Source: Gammaproteobacteria bacterium
GTDB lineage: Bacteria; Pseudomonadota; Gammaproteobacteria; Pseudomonadales; Azotimanducaceae
Assembly: GCA_027293665.1 (NCBI GenBank)
Contig: JAPUFN010000217.1
Location: 1 to 12,359 of the forward strand
Length of the DNA: 12,359 nucleotides
Direction of reading: 5' to 3'
Shown one piece after another: positions 1 through 6,318 of the stretch. Position numbers and translations under genes: made by a program. The notes under the pieces were generated by a model, which ran no database searches, was not told where the DNA came from, and was given only the letters and a program-made list of their open reading frames with translations. Every line of letters starts with the position of its first letter. Positions within the stretch are counted from its first letter, which is position 1.

Positions 1-243
1 CGCCAGGCATGCAACGATTGCGAAGGCGCATGCCCCTATGGTGTTCCGATCGCAGATGTACTCAGAACACGAATGTACGCGGTCGATTACAAAGACGTCG
101 ACTTCGCGCGCTCTGAGTACGGGGCGCTGCCAGTCAACGCCGCCGCCTGCTTGAGCTGTTCGGGCGAACCCTGCCGCAATGCCTGCAGCTACGGTCTGGC
201 TGTTGCTACCCTCTGCGCCCCAACCCATCGCATTCTTGCCTGA
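1..243 (+). CDS. Aldo/keto reductase with C-terminal Fe-S cysteine motifs (3' part only)
   Basis: Frame 1 is open from the left edge to TGA at 241-243 and gives the last 80 residues of a protein. Two cysteine motifs are visible: CNDCEGACP (C-x2-C-x3-C-P) near residue 4, and CLSCSGEPCRNAC (C-x2-C-x4-C-x3-C) near residue 50, with a Met-Tyr-x3-Tyr stretch between them. This layout is known from the C-terminal tail of aldo/keto reductases that bind a 4Fe-4S cluster, so redox electron transfer to or from an NAD(P)H-type barrel is inferred. The catalytic barrel and any Tat signal lie outside the window. The stop is 22 bp before the larC start on the same strand, so cotranscription with the lar genes is plausible. 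Other ferredoxin-like tails cannot be fully excluded because only the tail is visible. Confidence 0.75.
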   Translation, partial: RQACNDCEGACPYGVPIADVLRTRMYAVDYKDVDFARSEYGALPVNAAACLSCSGEPCRNACSYGLAVATLCAPTHRILA

Positions 244-265
244 ATCTTCGCCGGAATCCGGATCA

Positions 266-1492
266 ATGACGAGCAACGTTCTGGTTTATGACTGTTTCAG
301 CGGAATCTCCGGTGATATGCACATCGGCGCAATGCTCGATATCGGCGTTCCAGCAGATTATCTCAGCGCTGAGTTGGCGAAGCTCGACGTCACTGATGAG
401 TTCGAACTGCAGATCACGACCGAAGCCAAGATGGGTATCACCGGCACAAAAGCAACGGTGGCGATTCGAAGCAAACCCAACCACGCACGTCACCTCTCCG
501 ACATCACAGCGATAATCAATTCGGCAGACTACCCGGGAAGCATTGCGTCTCGCGCGATCGACATGTTCCAGGCAATCGCTGTGGCGGAAGCGAAGATTCA
601 CGGCACAACAGTGGAAGCCATTCACTTTCATGAGGTTGGAGCGACCGATTCGATCGTCGACATAGTCGCAGCAGCAATCTGCCTGGAGCATCTTCAGCTC
701 GAAGAAATTTTCTGCCCGGTGCTCGAGCTTGGCGGCGGCATGGTGCAATGCGCTCACGGTCTGATGCCCGTCCCGGCACCGGCAACTGCGGAGCTCTTGC
801 GCGGAGTTCCCTGCCGCTACGACGGCGTCGATCAGGAAGCCACCACCCCGACGGGAGCTGCAATCCTCAAGTGCAACGTCGATCAGTTCTCCCAACCTGC
901 AGGCTTTGTCGCCGATCGGATTGGCTACGGCATCGGCCAGAAAGATTTCACCTCACCCAACGTACTGCGTGTCATGCTCGGTCACGCGGCCACGCGACCG
1001 CACAAGGGCTACGAGTTCGAGAGCAATCAGCTCATTGAGTGCAATATTGATGACATGACCGCCGAAGCATTCGAGCCTTTGTTGAATGCGTTGTTCGCCA
1101 GCGGTGCCCGGGATGCGTACATGACACCCGTGATTATGAAGAAATCACGGCCAGGCACCCAACTGTCTGTACTGTGCGCTGATGATGACGTCGATCGATT
1201 GCTGGGAATCCTCTTCATGAACTCAACCACAATCGGTGTTCGCGTGCATCCAGTATCGAAGCGTATGCTTACCAGAGAAACCAGAAAGCTGAGTACTACG
1301 CTTGGCGAGGTCAGGGTCAAATTCGCAACATTGCCTGACGGATCGCAGCGGTGGAAAATTGAGCACGATGACGTGCAGGCGATTGCCAGCGCCGGAAAAC
1401 TCGACTACCTGAGCACGAAAAATCAACTGACAGCGGAGATCACCGCGGCGTGTGCAGATGACGAGAACAATGCAGAAAGCAACGAGGACTGA
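266..1492 (+). CDS. larC: LarC, nickel-pincer cofactor nickel insertase (CTP-dependent)
   Basis: The 408-residue product matches the LarC family throughout. It opens with the DCFSGISGDM signature (residues 9-18), then HFHEVGATDSIVDIV near residues 120-134, a GYGIGQKDF/PNVLRVMLG block, and IECNIDDMTAEAFEPLL followed by the MKKSRPG motif in the C-terminal half. LarC is a nickel cyclometallase: it uses CTP to insert Ni into the dithio-pyridinium precursor of the NPN cofactor, in the cytoplasm. The frame is open from 179, but the family begins right before DCFxGISGDM, so ATG 266 is chosen; the extra 29 residues are antisense-like and overlap the upstream gene. Unlike Lactobacillus LarC1/LarC2, which need a programmed frameshift, this is one continuous ORF. 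It ends 1 nt before the larB ATG, indicating translational coupling. Confidence 0.93.
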   Translation: MTSNVLVYDCFSGISGDMHIGAMLDIGVPADYLSAELAKLDVTDEFELQITTEAKMGITGTKATVAIRSKPNHARHLSDITAIINSADYPGSIASRAIDMFQAIAVAEAKIHGTTVEAIHFHEVGATDSIVDIVAAAICLEHLQLEEIFCPVLELGGGMVQCAHGLMPVPAPATAELLRGVPCRYDGVDQEATTPTGAAILKCNVDQFSQPAGFVADRIGYGIGQKDFTSPNVLRVMLGHAATRPHKGYEFESNQLIECNIDDMTAEAFEPLLNALFASGARDAYMTPVIMKKSRPGTQLSVLCADDDVDRLLGILFMNSTTIGVRVHPVSKRMLTRETRKLSTTLGEVRVKFATLPDGSQRWKIEHDDVQAIASAGKLDYLSTKNQLTAEITAACADDENNAESNED

Positions 1493-1493
1493 T

Positions 1494-2234
1494 ATGCGAG
1501 ATCTGGCGGAAATCCTCGAATCGTTCAAAACAGGCGCAACAAATCTGAACGATGCCGTGGTCGAAATCGGTGACAGCTTTTTTCGCGATCTCGGGCACAG
1601 CACGCTCGATAGCGATCGCGTCCGGCGCAACGGTTCCGCTGAAGTCATCTACGGCGAGCATAAAACTCCACAGCAGATAATCGATCTGGTCAGCGCGTTG
1701 AAAGAGCAGGGTCAGAACATTCTGATCACGCGAGTCTCGCAGGATATCCACGTTGCAGTCTCCAGTGTGATTCCCGATTCCGTCTACTATGAAGACGCAC
1801 GACTGATCAGTTTCGTGCAGGAACAACAGCCGCAGGTCGATACCACAATCGCGGTCATCACCGCGGGGACTTCCGACATGCAGGTTGCCGAGGAAGCCGC
1901 CCGCACCGCTGAATTTCTAGGCAACCGGGTCGACCGCATCAACGATGTCGGTGTTGCCGGCCTGCATCGGCTGTTAGCAAGGATTGAGCAGATCCGCACG
2001 GCCAGAGTAATCATCGTCGTAGCCGGTATGGAGGGTGCGTTGCCAAGCGTCGTCGGCGGTCTCGTCGACAAACCGGTGATCGCTGTTCCGACCAGTATCG
2101 GTTACGGTGCAGCGTTTTCGGGCATCGCAGCACTGCTCGGTATGTTAAATAGCTGCGCATCCGGAGTGAGTGTGGTAAATATCGACAATGGCTTTGGTGC
2201 GGCTTATATGGCGAACATGATTAATCGCCTGTAG
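1494..2234 (+). CDS. larB: LarB, pyridinium-3,5-biscarboxylic acid mononucleotide synthase
   Basis: The product has 246 residues and the AIR-carboxylase (PurE)-like C-terminal domain of LarB: TAGTSDMQVAEEAA near 123-136, VVAGMEGALPSVVGGL near 175-190, and PTSIGYGAAFSG near 199-210. Cys221 in the LNSCASG motif matches the residue known in Lactobacillus plantarum LarB (Cys221) to form a covalent adduct with the pyridine ring. LarB carboxylates C5 of nicotinic acid adenine dinucleotide and hydrolyses the phosphoanhydride to P2CMN, the first step of NPN cofactor synthesis. The frame is open from 1452 inside larC, but ATG 1494 has a GAGGA Shine-Dalgarno at 1484-1488 and gives the usual family length, so it is preferred. 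It follows larC by one base and precedes larE. Confidence 0.94.
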   Translation: MRDLAEILESFKTGATNLNDAVVEIGDSFFRDLGHSTLDSDRVRRNGSAEVIYGEHKTPQQIIDLVSALKEQGQNILITRVSQDIHVAVSSVIPDSVYYEDARLISFVQEQQPQVDTTIAVITAGTSDMQVAEEAARTAEFLGNRVDRINDVGVAGLHRLLARIEQIRTARVIIVVAGMEGALPSVVGGLVDKPVIAVPTSIGYGAAFSGIAALLGMLNSCASGVSVVNIDNGFGAAYMANMINRL

Positions 2235-2263
2235 CGAAAATCAGTGGCAGTCAGTAGTAGACA

Positions 2264-3124
2264 ATGAAACAGACGACATCAGAAGGGGGTTCGAACTTGC
2301 AGCCTGAGACACTGGCAAAATACGAAAAACTGAAAACGTCCATCGCGCAATTCGACAGCGTGATCATCGCGTTTTCTGGCGGTATTGACAGCTCCCTGGT
2401 TGCCTACGTCGCCGCCGAGGTACTCGGCGACAAAGCGCTTGCTGTCACCTCCGGTTCAGCCAGCCTCAAACGCAGTGATTTGATTCTTGCGCGCGAGCTT
2501 GCCGTCAAGTGGGGGATGCAACACGAAGTCATCATCACTGATGAGCTCAGTAAACCCGACTACCGGGCAAACCCGATCGACCGCTGCTTTCACTGCAAGA
2601 CGTCGCTCTACGACGCGCTGGAATCATTGTCGAAGCAACGGGGCTACCGCCAGGTATTGAACGGCACGAATTGCGACGACCTGGGTGACCATCGTCCGGG
2701 GCTCATCGCTGCGGCCGACCACGCGGTCAGGTCGCCACTGGTTGAAGCCGGCTACCACAAGTCCGACATTCGTGAACTGGCCGGCCATCTTGGTCTGGAG
2801 AACGCCCAGAAACCGCAAGCCGCGTGCCTGTCCAGCCGGTTTCCCTACGGCAGCCACATCACCAAAGCCCGTCTTGCACAGGTTGAACAGGCCGAGGAAG
2901 TCCTCGCCGAATTTGGTTTTTCGCAATATCGAGTGCGTCACCACGAAGAGATCGCGAGACTCGAACTGTTGCCTGAGGAGATAGCAAAAGCAGTGGCGCT
3001 TGGAGAAGTACTCGAACAGCGGATCCGCGCCTGTGGTTACCGCTTTGTTACGATAGATCTCGTAGGGTTTCGCTCGGGTTCGCTCAACGAGGGCATCATC
3101 AACGTGGTCCAGATCAGCAACTAA
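2264..3124 (+). CDS. larE: LarE, ATP-dependent sacrificial sulfur transferase
   Basis: The product is a PP-loop (adenine nucleotide alpha-hydrolase-like) ATP pyrophosphatase. The SGGIDSS PP-loop lies at residues 38-44, RCFHCK at 107-112, and KPQAACLSSRFPYG at 183-196. Cys188 in ACLSSR is the candidate sacrificial cysteine: LarE of this type adenylates the carboxylates of P2CMN and donates its own cysteine sulfur, becoming dehydroalanine. Only one cysteine sits at the C-terminal site, which argues against the three-cysteine Fe-S LarE variant. ATG 2264 has no good ribosome site. A TTG at 2297 (residue 12) has a strong purine-rich AGAAGGGGG at 2281-2289 with 7-8 bp spacing, and would place the PP-loop at the family's usual distance from the N terminus. 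The true start may therefore be 2297. It is the last lar gene of the operon. Confidence 0.92.
   Translation: MKQTTSEGGSNLQPETLAKYEKLKTSIAQFDSVIIAFSGGIDSSLVAYVAAEVLGDKALAVTSGSASLKRSDLILARELAVKWGMQHEVIITDELSKPDYRANPIDRCFHCKTSLYDALESLSKQRGYRQVLNGTNCDDLGDHRPGLIAAADHAVRSPLVEAGYHKSDIRELAGHLGLENAQKPQAACLSSRFPYGSHITKARLAQVEQAEEVLAEFGFSQYRVRHHEEIARLELLPEEIAKAVALGEVLEQRIRACGYRFVTIDLVGFRSGSLNEGIINVVQISN
2281..2299 (+). promoter_or_regulatory. Strong Shine-Dalgarno ahead of an alternative TTG start of larE
   Basis: AGAAGGGGG at 2281-2289 is followed after seven bases by TTG (2297-2299) in the larE frame. The ATG at 2264 is preceded only by GTAGTAGACA, a poor site. This decides in favour of a 275-residue LarE initiated at TTG, or of two start sites. 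Confidence 0.55.
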
Positions 3125-3153
3125 CCGGATCGATAGCTGAAAAGCTTCAAACT

Positions 3154-3174
3154 GATATAAGTTAAACCTATATC
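3154..3174. promoter_or_regulatory. 21-bp AT-rich palindrome (candidate operator)
   Basis: The arms GATATAAGTT and AACCTATATC flank a central A and pair at 9 of 10 positions. The palindrome lies about 28 bp upstream of the -35 box of the promoter at 3203-3231 and downstream of larE. Size and symmetry suit a dimeric regulator, but no regulator can be named. Confidence 0.4.
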
Positions 3175-3202
3175 CATATGTTTTTTCTCAATTAGTCCTC
3201 TA

Positions 3203-3231
3203 CTGACAAGGCTGAGAGAGGCGCGTATAGT
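3203..3231 (+). promoter_or_regulatory. Near-consensus sigma-70 promoter
   Basis: The -35 CTGACA (3203-3208) and -10 TATAGT (3226-3231) each differ from consensus at one base and are separated by exactly 17 bp. Transcription would start near 3238, leaving a leader of about 30 nt before ATG 3267. The nine bases CTACTGACA covering the -35 also form each arm of the inverted repeat at 10644-10667. Confidence 0.7.
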
Positions 3232-3241
3232 CGATCGTTCG

Positions 3242-3265
3242 TCTGCTCACTTGGGGGGAAGCAGA
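3242..3265 (+). promoter_or_regulatory. Hairpin that displays the ribosome binding site in its loop
   Basis: TCTGCT (3242-3247) and AGCAGA (3260-3265) are perfect complements. The 12-nt loop holds six G residues followed by GA, the Shine-Dalgarno of the small ORF, and the stem ends two bases before its ATG. The arrangement suggests post-transcriptional control of translation, for example by a protein that binds GGA in loops, but this is inference. Confidence 0.4.
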
Positions 3266-3266
3266 T

Positions 3267-3356
3267 ATGGATCGGGATACCAAGCTCTTACTGCTTGCGG
3301 CCCTCGGACTGGCGCTTCTGGCTTCTCTGAGCGCTGAGGCGTTCGCCCTGCTCTAA
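3267..3356 (+). CDS. Small hydrophobic peptide, 29 residues, function unknown
   Basis: ATG 3267 to TAA 3354-3356 encodes 29 residues. The N terminus MDRDTK is charged; the remaining 23 residues are almost wholly Leu, Ala, Gly, Ser and Phe, long enough for one membrane span. The end (SAEAFALL) also resembles a signal-peptide cleavage region, but nothing would remain after cleavage. The ORF has its own strong promoter, a G-rich Shine-Dalgarno and a terminator-like hairpin right after it, so the transcript would be about 165 nt. This argues for a real, independently expressed gene rather than a chance ORF. It could be a small membrane protein, a type I toxin-like peptide, or the reading frame of a dual-function small RNA. 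I recognise no family. Confidence 0.5.
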   Translation: MDRDTKLLLLAALGLALLASLSAEAFALL

Positions 3357-3372
3357 GCCTGTCGAGAAACAC

Positions 3373-3400
3373 CAGTGCGGTCCGATTACGGACCGCATTG
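3373..3400. terminator. Strong hairpin terminator, probably bidirectional
   Basis: TGCGGTCCG (3376-3384) and CGGACCGCA (3389-3397) form a perfect 9-bp GC-rich stem around an ATTA loop. It extends to 12 bp with one G-U pair (3373-3400). Only a weak T-rich stretch (TTGTTCATT, from 3399) follows on the + strand. It would end the small-peptide transcript and, read leftward, the thioesterase operon. Confidence 0.65.
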
Positions 3401-3419
3401 TTCATTCCACACTGGCCTT

Positions 3420-3911
3420 TTATTGCAGGCCAGAATCAGTGATCGTCGGAAGTGGCTCAGTAACTGAGCCACCTACGATCGTCACCTGATAGGCCTTGAG
3501 AAATTCAACCGGCATCTTCACCGGCCGTCCCCGTTCAAGATTCATGCAGACGAAGTCCACATGACCACGCAGCACCGTTACCCCGCTCACCGGATTGAGT
3601 ATCTGGTAGCGTCGGGTGATTCTGAGCTTCCCATCATTTGCGGAGATCCAATTGCCGATCAGCAGCCGGTCGCCCTCGTAACACGCCACGAGATAATTCA
3701 CGTTGATTGTTCTGACAGCCATCCCTCGAGCCATCGCAACACACTGCGCCTCCGGCAGACCGACCGCAGCCGAGTGCGCCCAGGCGCAGCTTTCGAGCCA
3801 GCGAATGTAGACGACGTTGTTAACGTGCTCGTAAGAGTCGAGGTCCGCCTTCGTCGCAGTCATCTCAATAAAGAATGGCTCAGGATGATCCCAGAGCTCA
3901 GTCACGGACAT
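3420..3911 (-). CDS. Acyl-CoA thioesterase, 4HBT hot-dog family (YbgC/FadM-like)
   Basis: The product is a single hot-dog domain of 163 residues. The signature DLDSYEHVNNVVYIRWLE (residues 23-40) contains the catalytic aspartate (Asp25) and the HVNN motif of 4-hydroxybenzoyl-CoA-type thioesterases. The enzyme should hydrolyse an acyl- or aryl-CoA ester in the cytoplasm; the substrate is unknown. The start at 3911 has GAGAGG just upstream. A second candidate ATG at 3995 overlaps the amidohydrolase stop (TGATG) and would add 28 residues unlike the family; GTG 3905 is a third possibility. It is the last gene of the leftward ferredoxin-amidohydrolase-thioesterase unit. The C-terminal tail beyond about residue 143 is encoded by a palindromic sequence and lies outside the domain. 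Confidence 0.85.
   Translation of the reverse strand: MSVTELWDHPEPFFIEMTATKADLDSYEHVNNVVYIRWLESCAWAHSAAVGLPEAQCVAMARGMAVRTINVNYLVACYEGDRLLIGNWISANDGKLRITRRYQILNPVSGVTVLRGHVDFVCMNLERGRPVKMPVEFLKAYQVTIVGGSVTEPLPTITDSGLQ
3441..3480. repeat. Extended imperfect palindrome inside the thioesterase 3' end
   Basis: The core arms GTGGCTCAG (3452-3460) and CTGAGCCAC (3464-3472) are perfect complements around TAA. Outer arms GATCGT (3441-3446) and ACGATC (3475-3480) also pair. It encodes residues about 144-156 of the thioesterase, beyond the conserved domain. Confidence 0.7.
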
Positions 3912-3994
3912 CACCTCTCGACGAGCGTGCACGCTGGTCCCACTCGCGACCACAGCGTGCCAATGAAGACGTTCGACGGCACGCTGCCAATGCA

Positions 3995-5221
3995 TCAATC
4001 CCGCGCAGAGGCTTCCGCTACCTGCTTGGAATAACGCTCGGGAATGGGAAATTTGAATATTCGGGCAGCATTCAAGCCAAGAATCTGCGCACGCTCGGCA
4101 TCATTCAATCCGCCCATCGTCCGCTCTATGGCAGCAGCAGAGTGAGGCCACGTGCCTTCATGGTGCGGGTAATCGTTGGCCCACAGGAAATTCTTCACCA
4201 GGCCATGTGCCCGCGCGAGATCCAACCCTGGCTGGTCTTCCTGAAAACTCGCAAAACCATTTTCCTTGAAATACTCACTGGGCAGCTTCGCCAGTTGCGG
4301 TCGAACCCACATGTGGTGTTTCTTGTACGCTTCGTCCATCGCTGACAGTGCCCAGGCCACCCAGCCGATACCCGCTTCGATCGTACCGAATTTCAGTTGC
4401 GGGTAGCGATCCAACACGCCCGATGCACATAGATTGACGATAGGCTCCATCGTTGGAGCCAGAGAGTGCACGGCGTAATTGATCACCGCACCGCCGTTGC
4501 CGCGGGCGGTGCGCGGATCCCGACCCGTTGAGACGTGGAACGTCACCGGCAAATCGACATCTTGAATACACGCCCACAACGGATCGAACTCCGGCAGGTT
4601 GTAGTTCACGGCAGTATGGTCAGGCGGCCCCCAGACCGGCTTGCAGGGTAGCGACACTCCGCGAAACCCGAGCTTCGCGCAGCGTACGATCTCCGCAATG
4701 GTACCGTCGAGGTCTGCTGGCGCCATGCAGGCCATTGGCGACAAGCGGTCGTTGAATGCCGCAAACGTCTCCCACGCCCAGTCGTTGAACACGCGGCACA
4801 TGGCTTGACTGAATTCGGCATCCGGTGTCGCCCAGATCGTCAGTCCTTTATTAGGGAACAGCACTTCACAATCCACGCCATCCGCCGCCAGATCCCGCAA
4901 CCGCTCTTCAGGCGTCTTCCCGGACTGGTTCCTCAATGCATCTTCGCCTTCGAATTTGATGTTCTGCAGTCGCAGCGGTCGGAAACCCTCTGTCGTCTGG
5001 AACTTGTCACCCTTGGCGTTGACCGACACCCCGGGCAGGCGATCGGCGTACTTCGCGTCCATCCGGCTGCGCCACAGGTCCGACGGTTCCTGAACGTGAC
5101 CGTCCGCCGACACCACAAAATATTTATCGGGGTCTTCCGCACGCGCCGTGCGCGACCAGCCATCGTGTCCAGGGCTTTCGGTCCGCCACTGGTTGTTTGC
5201 GTCTGCGCCTTGGTCCGCCAT
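3995..5221 (-). CDS. Amidohydrolase-2 family metal-dependent hydrolase/decarboxylase
   Basis: The 408-residue product belongs to the amidohydrolase-2 (ACMSD-like TIM barrel) family. Visible features are SADGHVQEP (residues 38-46, metal-binding Asp40/His42), TFHVSTG with His229, FGTIEAGIGW near 278-287 and FLWANDYPHHEG with Asp350. Members hydrolyse or decarboxylate small organic acids; the substrate cannot be read from the sequence. The frame stays open to 5440, through the ferredoxin gene, but ATG 5221 has a clear GAGAGGA ribosome site 7-8 bases upstream and the family sequence begins shortly after it, so the extension is rejected. It lies 52 bp after the ferredoxin gene and 83 bp before the thioesterase start, as the middle gene of a leftward unit. 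The N terminus before residue 33 is polar and has no signal peptide. Confidence 0.88.
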   Translation of the reverse strand: MADQGADANNQWRTESPGHDGWSRTARAEDPDKYFVVSADGHVQEPSDLWRSRMDAKYADRLPGVSVNAKGDKFQTTEGFRPLRLQNIKFEGEDALRNQSGKTPEERLRDLAADGVDCEVLFPNKGLTIWATPDAEFSQAMCRVFNDWAWETFAAFNDRLSPMACMAPADLDGTIAEIVRCAKLGFRGVSLPCKPVWGPPDHTAVNYNLPEFDPLWACIQDVDLPVTFHVSTGRDPRTARGNGGAVINYAVHSLAPTMEPIVNLCASGVLDRYPQLKFGTIEAGIGWVAWALSAMDEAYKKHHMWVRPQLAKLPSEYFKENGFASFQEDQPGLDLARAHGLVKNFLWANDYPHHEGTWPHSAAAIERTMGGLNDAERAQILGLNAARIFKFPIPERYSKQVAEASARD

Positions 5222-5273
5222 CAAGTTCCTCTCTTCAGCCCTGCTTCTGGTGCACCGGCCTATTCTACCCTTT

Positions 5274-5594
5274 TCAAGTTTGCCGAATCGGAATCTCAAT
5301 GCACAGGCCCTGCAACTGCTCGGTGAGGAAGATCTGGCAGGACAGGCGGCTGGTCGGTCGCCTCTCATAAGCATATTCCAGAAGCTCCAGTTCATCTGCG
5401 CTCGGCGCTGGCATCCTGGATGCCCACTGCGGGTCCACATAACAGTGGCATGTCAGGCAGGTGCAACCGCCACCACATTGACCGAGAATTCCGCCAATAC
5501 CGAAGTCCAGCGCGCCATCCATAACCGATGCGCCAACGGCGATTTCCACCGATTCGCGCCCCCCATCCGCCTGGATGTAAGTCACCTTGGGCAA
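5274..5594 (-). CDS. 2Fe-2S ferredoxin, adrenodoxin/putidaredoxin type
   Basis: The product is a 106-residue ferredoxin. Cluster ligands follow the C-x5-C-x2-C ... C pattern: Cys40, Cys46 and Cys49 in GQCGGGCTCLTCHCYV, and Cys86 in SRLSCQI. The VDPQW, PAPSADE and SRLSCQI blocks are typical of vertebrate-type ferredoxins that feed cytochromes P450 and Rieske oxygenases. Extra cysteines (44, 51, 98) surround the cluster. The start codon is TTG (5592-5594). No ATG exists between the upstream in-frame stop and this point, and the first residues (xPKVTYI) align with the start of putidaredoxin-like proteins (MSKVVYV). The ribosome site is weak. It heads the leftward unit with the amidohydrolase; no oxygenase or reductase partner is in the window. 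Confidence 0.9.
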   Translation of the reverse strand: MPKVTYIQADGGRESVEIAVGASVMDGALDFGIGGILGQCGGGCTCLTCHCYVDPQWASRMPAPSADELELLEYAYERRPTSRLSCQIFLTEQLQGLCIEIPIRQT

Positions 5595-5613
5595 TTCAGG
5601 CGACTCGCAGCGA

Positions 5614-5657
5614 CCAGTAAACCGGCTCGCACTCGCTCTTCGGCCCAGTTAAACTGG
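5614..5657. promoter_or_regulatory. Two related palindromes in the divergent ferredoxin/PHP gap
   Basis: CCAGTT-A-AACTGG (5645-5657) is a perfect 13-bp palindrome. CCAGT-AA-ACCGG (5614-5625) is a close relative with one mismatch. Their starts are 31 bp apart, about three helical turns, inside the 64-bp gap between the divergent starts. They are candidate paired operators; no promoter boxes stand out. Confidence 0.35.
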
Positions 5658-5658
5658 C

Positions 5659-6318
5659 GTGTTTGGCCAGCAATCTAATCCTGTGATTCTCGATCTTCAT
5701 ACGCATTCCATCAAGTCTGACGACGGCCGGGCAAAGGTCCAGAATTACTGCCAGTGGATCCGCAACCGTGAGCTCCCCATCGACGGTTTCGTGCTCACCG
5801 AACACAGACAGTTCGACCTCGAGTCAGACTATTCCAGTTTGGCGAAGTCATTCGATCTTTGCATCCTCAAAGGGGCGGAGGTGGAGACCGAATACGGCCA
5901 CGTTCTCGTATTCGGCGTTACCGAGGCCCTGATGGGCGAATTCGATTTCAGCAGTATCCATCTGCCACTGGCTCAGGTGATCGAGGCAGCTGCCAGGCAC
6001 CACGCAGTGCCTGTTCCCTGCCACCCCGGACGCAAGCGTGTGGGCATGTCGGCTCATCTGGCTGAATTCGGCATTCCCGACGGAGTCCGGATCGTGGAAA
6101 TATACAACGGTGGCAGCCGAGACCAGGAAGACACCATTGCCCAAGCGATGGCTACGGAGCACAACTACCTCGGCATAGGTGGCAGCGATGCCCACATCGT
6201 GAGTCACGTCGGCCGCTGTGCAACACGTTTCCCTGGCCAGATTCGTGATGAACGCGAGCTGGTGGAAGCGCTCAACGCGGGCGAGTTCGAGGCGCTCACG
6301 TTTCGAGATGCCGCATGA
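5659..6318 (+). CDS. PHP-domain metal-dependent phosphoesterase-like protein
   Basis: The 219-residue product is a stand-alone PHP domain. All metal-site motifs are present: LDLHTHS (His14, His16), LTEH (Glu48, His49), KGAEVETEYGH (Glu74, His81), PCHPGR (His122) and GSDAHI (Asp177, His179). PHP proteins bind two or three metal ions and usually hydrolyse phosphoesters; the substrate here is unknown. The start GTG 5659 is chosen because it precedes the first HxH motif by a suitable distance; GTG 5683 is possible and neither has a clear ribosome site. It is transcribed away from the ferredoxin and overlaps the next gene by ATGA (6315-6318), so it is translationally coupled to the hydratase subunits and probably acts in the same pathway. 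Confidence 0.88.
   Translation: MFGQQSNPVILDLHTHSIKSDDGRAKVQNYCQWIRNRELPIDGFVLTEHRQFDLESDYSSLAKSFDLCILKGAEVETEYGHVLVFGVTEALMGEFDFSSIHLPLAQVIEAAARHHAVPVPCHPGRKRVGMSAHLAEFGIPDGVRIVEIYNGGSRDQEDTIAQAMATEHNYLGIGGSDAHIVSHVGRCATRFPGQIRDERELVEALNAGEFEALTFRDAA

Noticed and set aside
179..265. N-terminal extension of LarC by 29 residues
   Set aside because: It overlaps the aldo/keto reductase tail, has no family similarity, and the LarC signature starts immediately after ATG 266.
263..895. 210-codon open frame on the - strand opposite larC
   Set aside because: It is antisense to a well-supported gene, has low-complexity Cys/Arg/His-rich content and no recognisable domain.
3123..3153. Terminator directly after larE
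   Set aside because: Only a 4-bp AGCT-GAAA-AGCT stem without a T-tract is present; too weak to call.
5222..5440. Upstream extension of the amidohydrolase into the ferredoxin gene
   Set aside because: It would overlap the ferredoxin in another frame; ATG 5221 has a clear GAGAGGA ribosome site and matches the family start.
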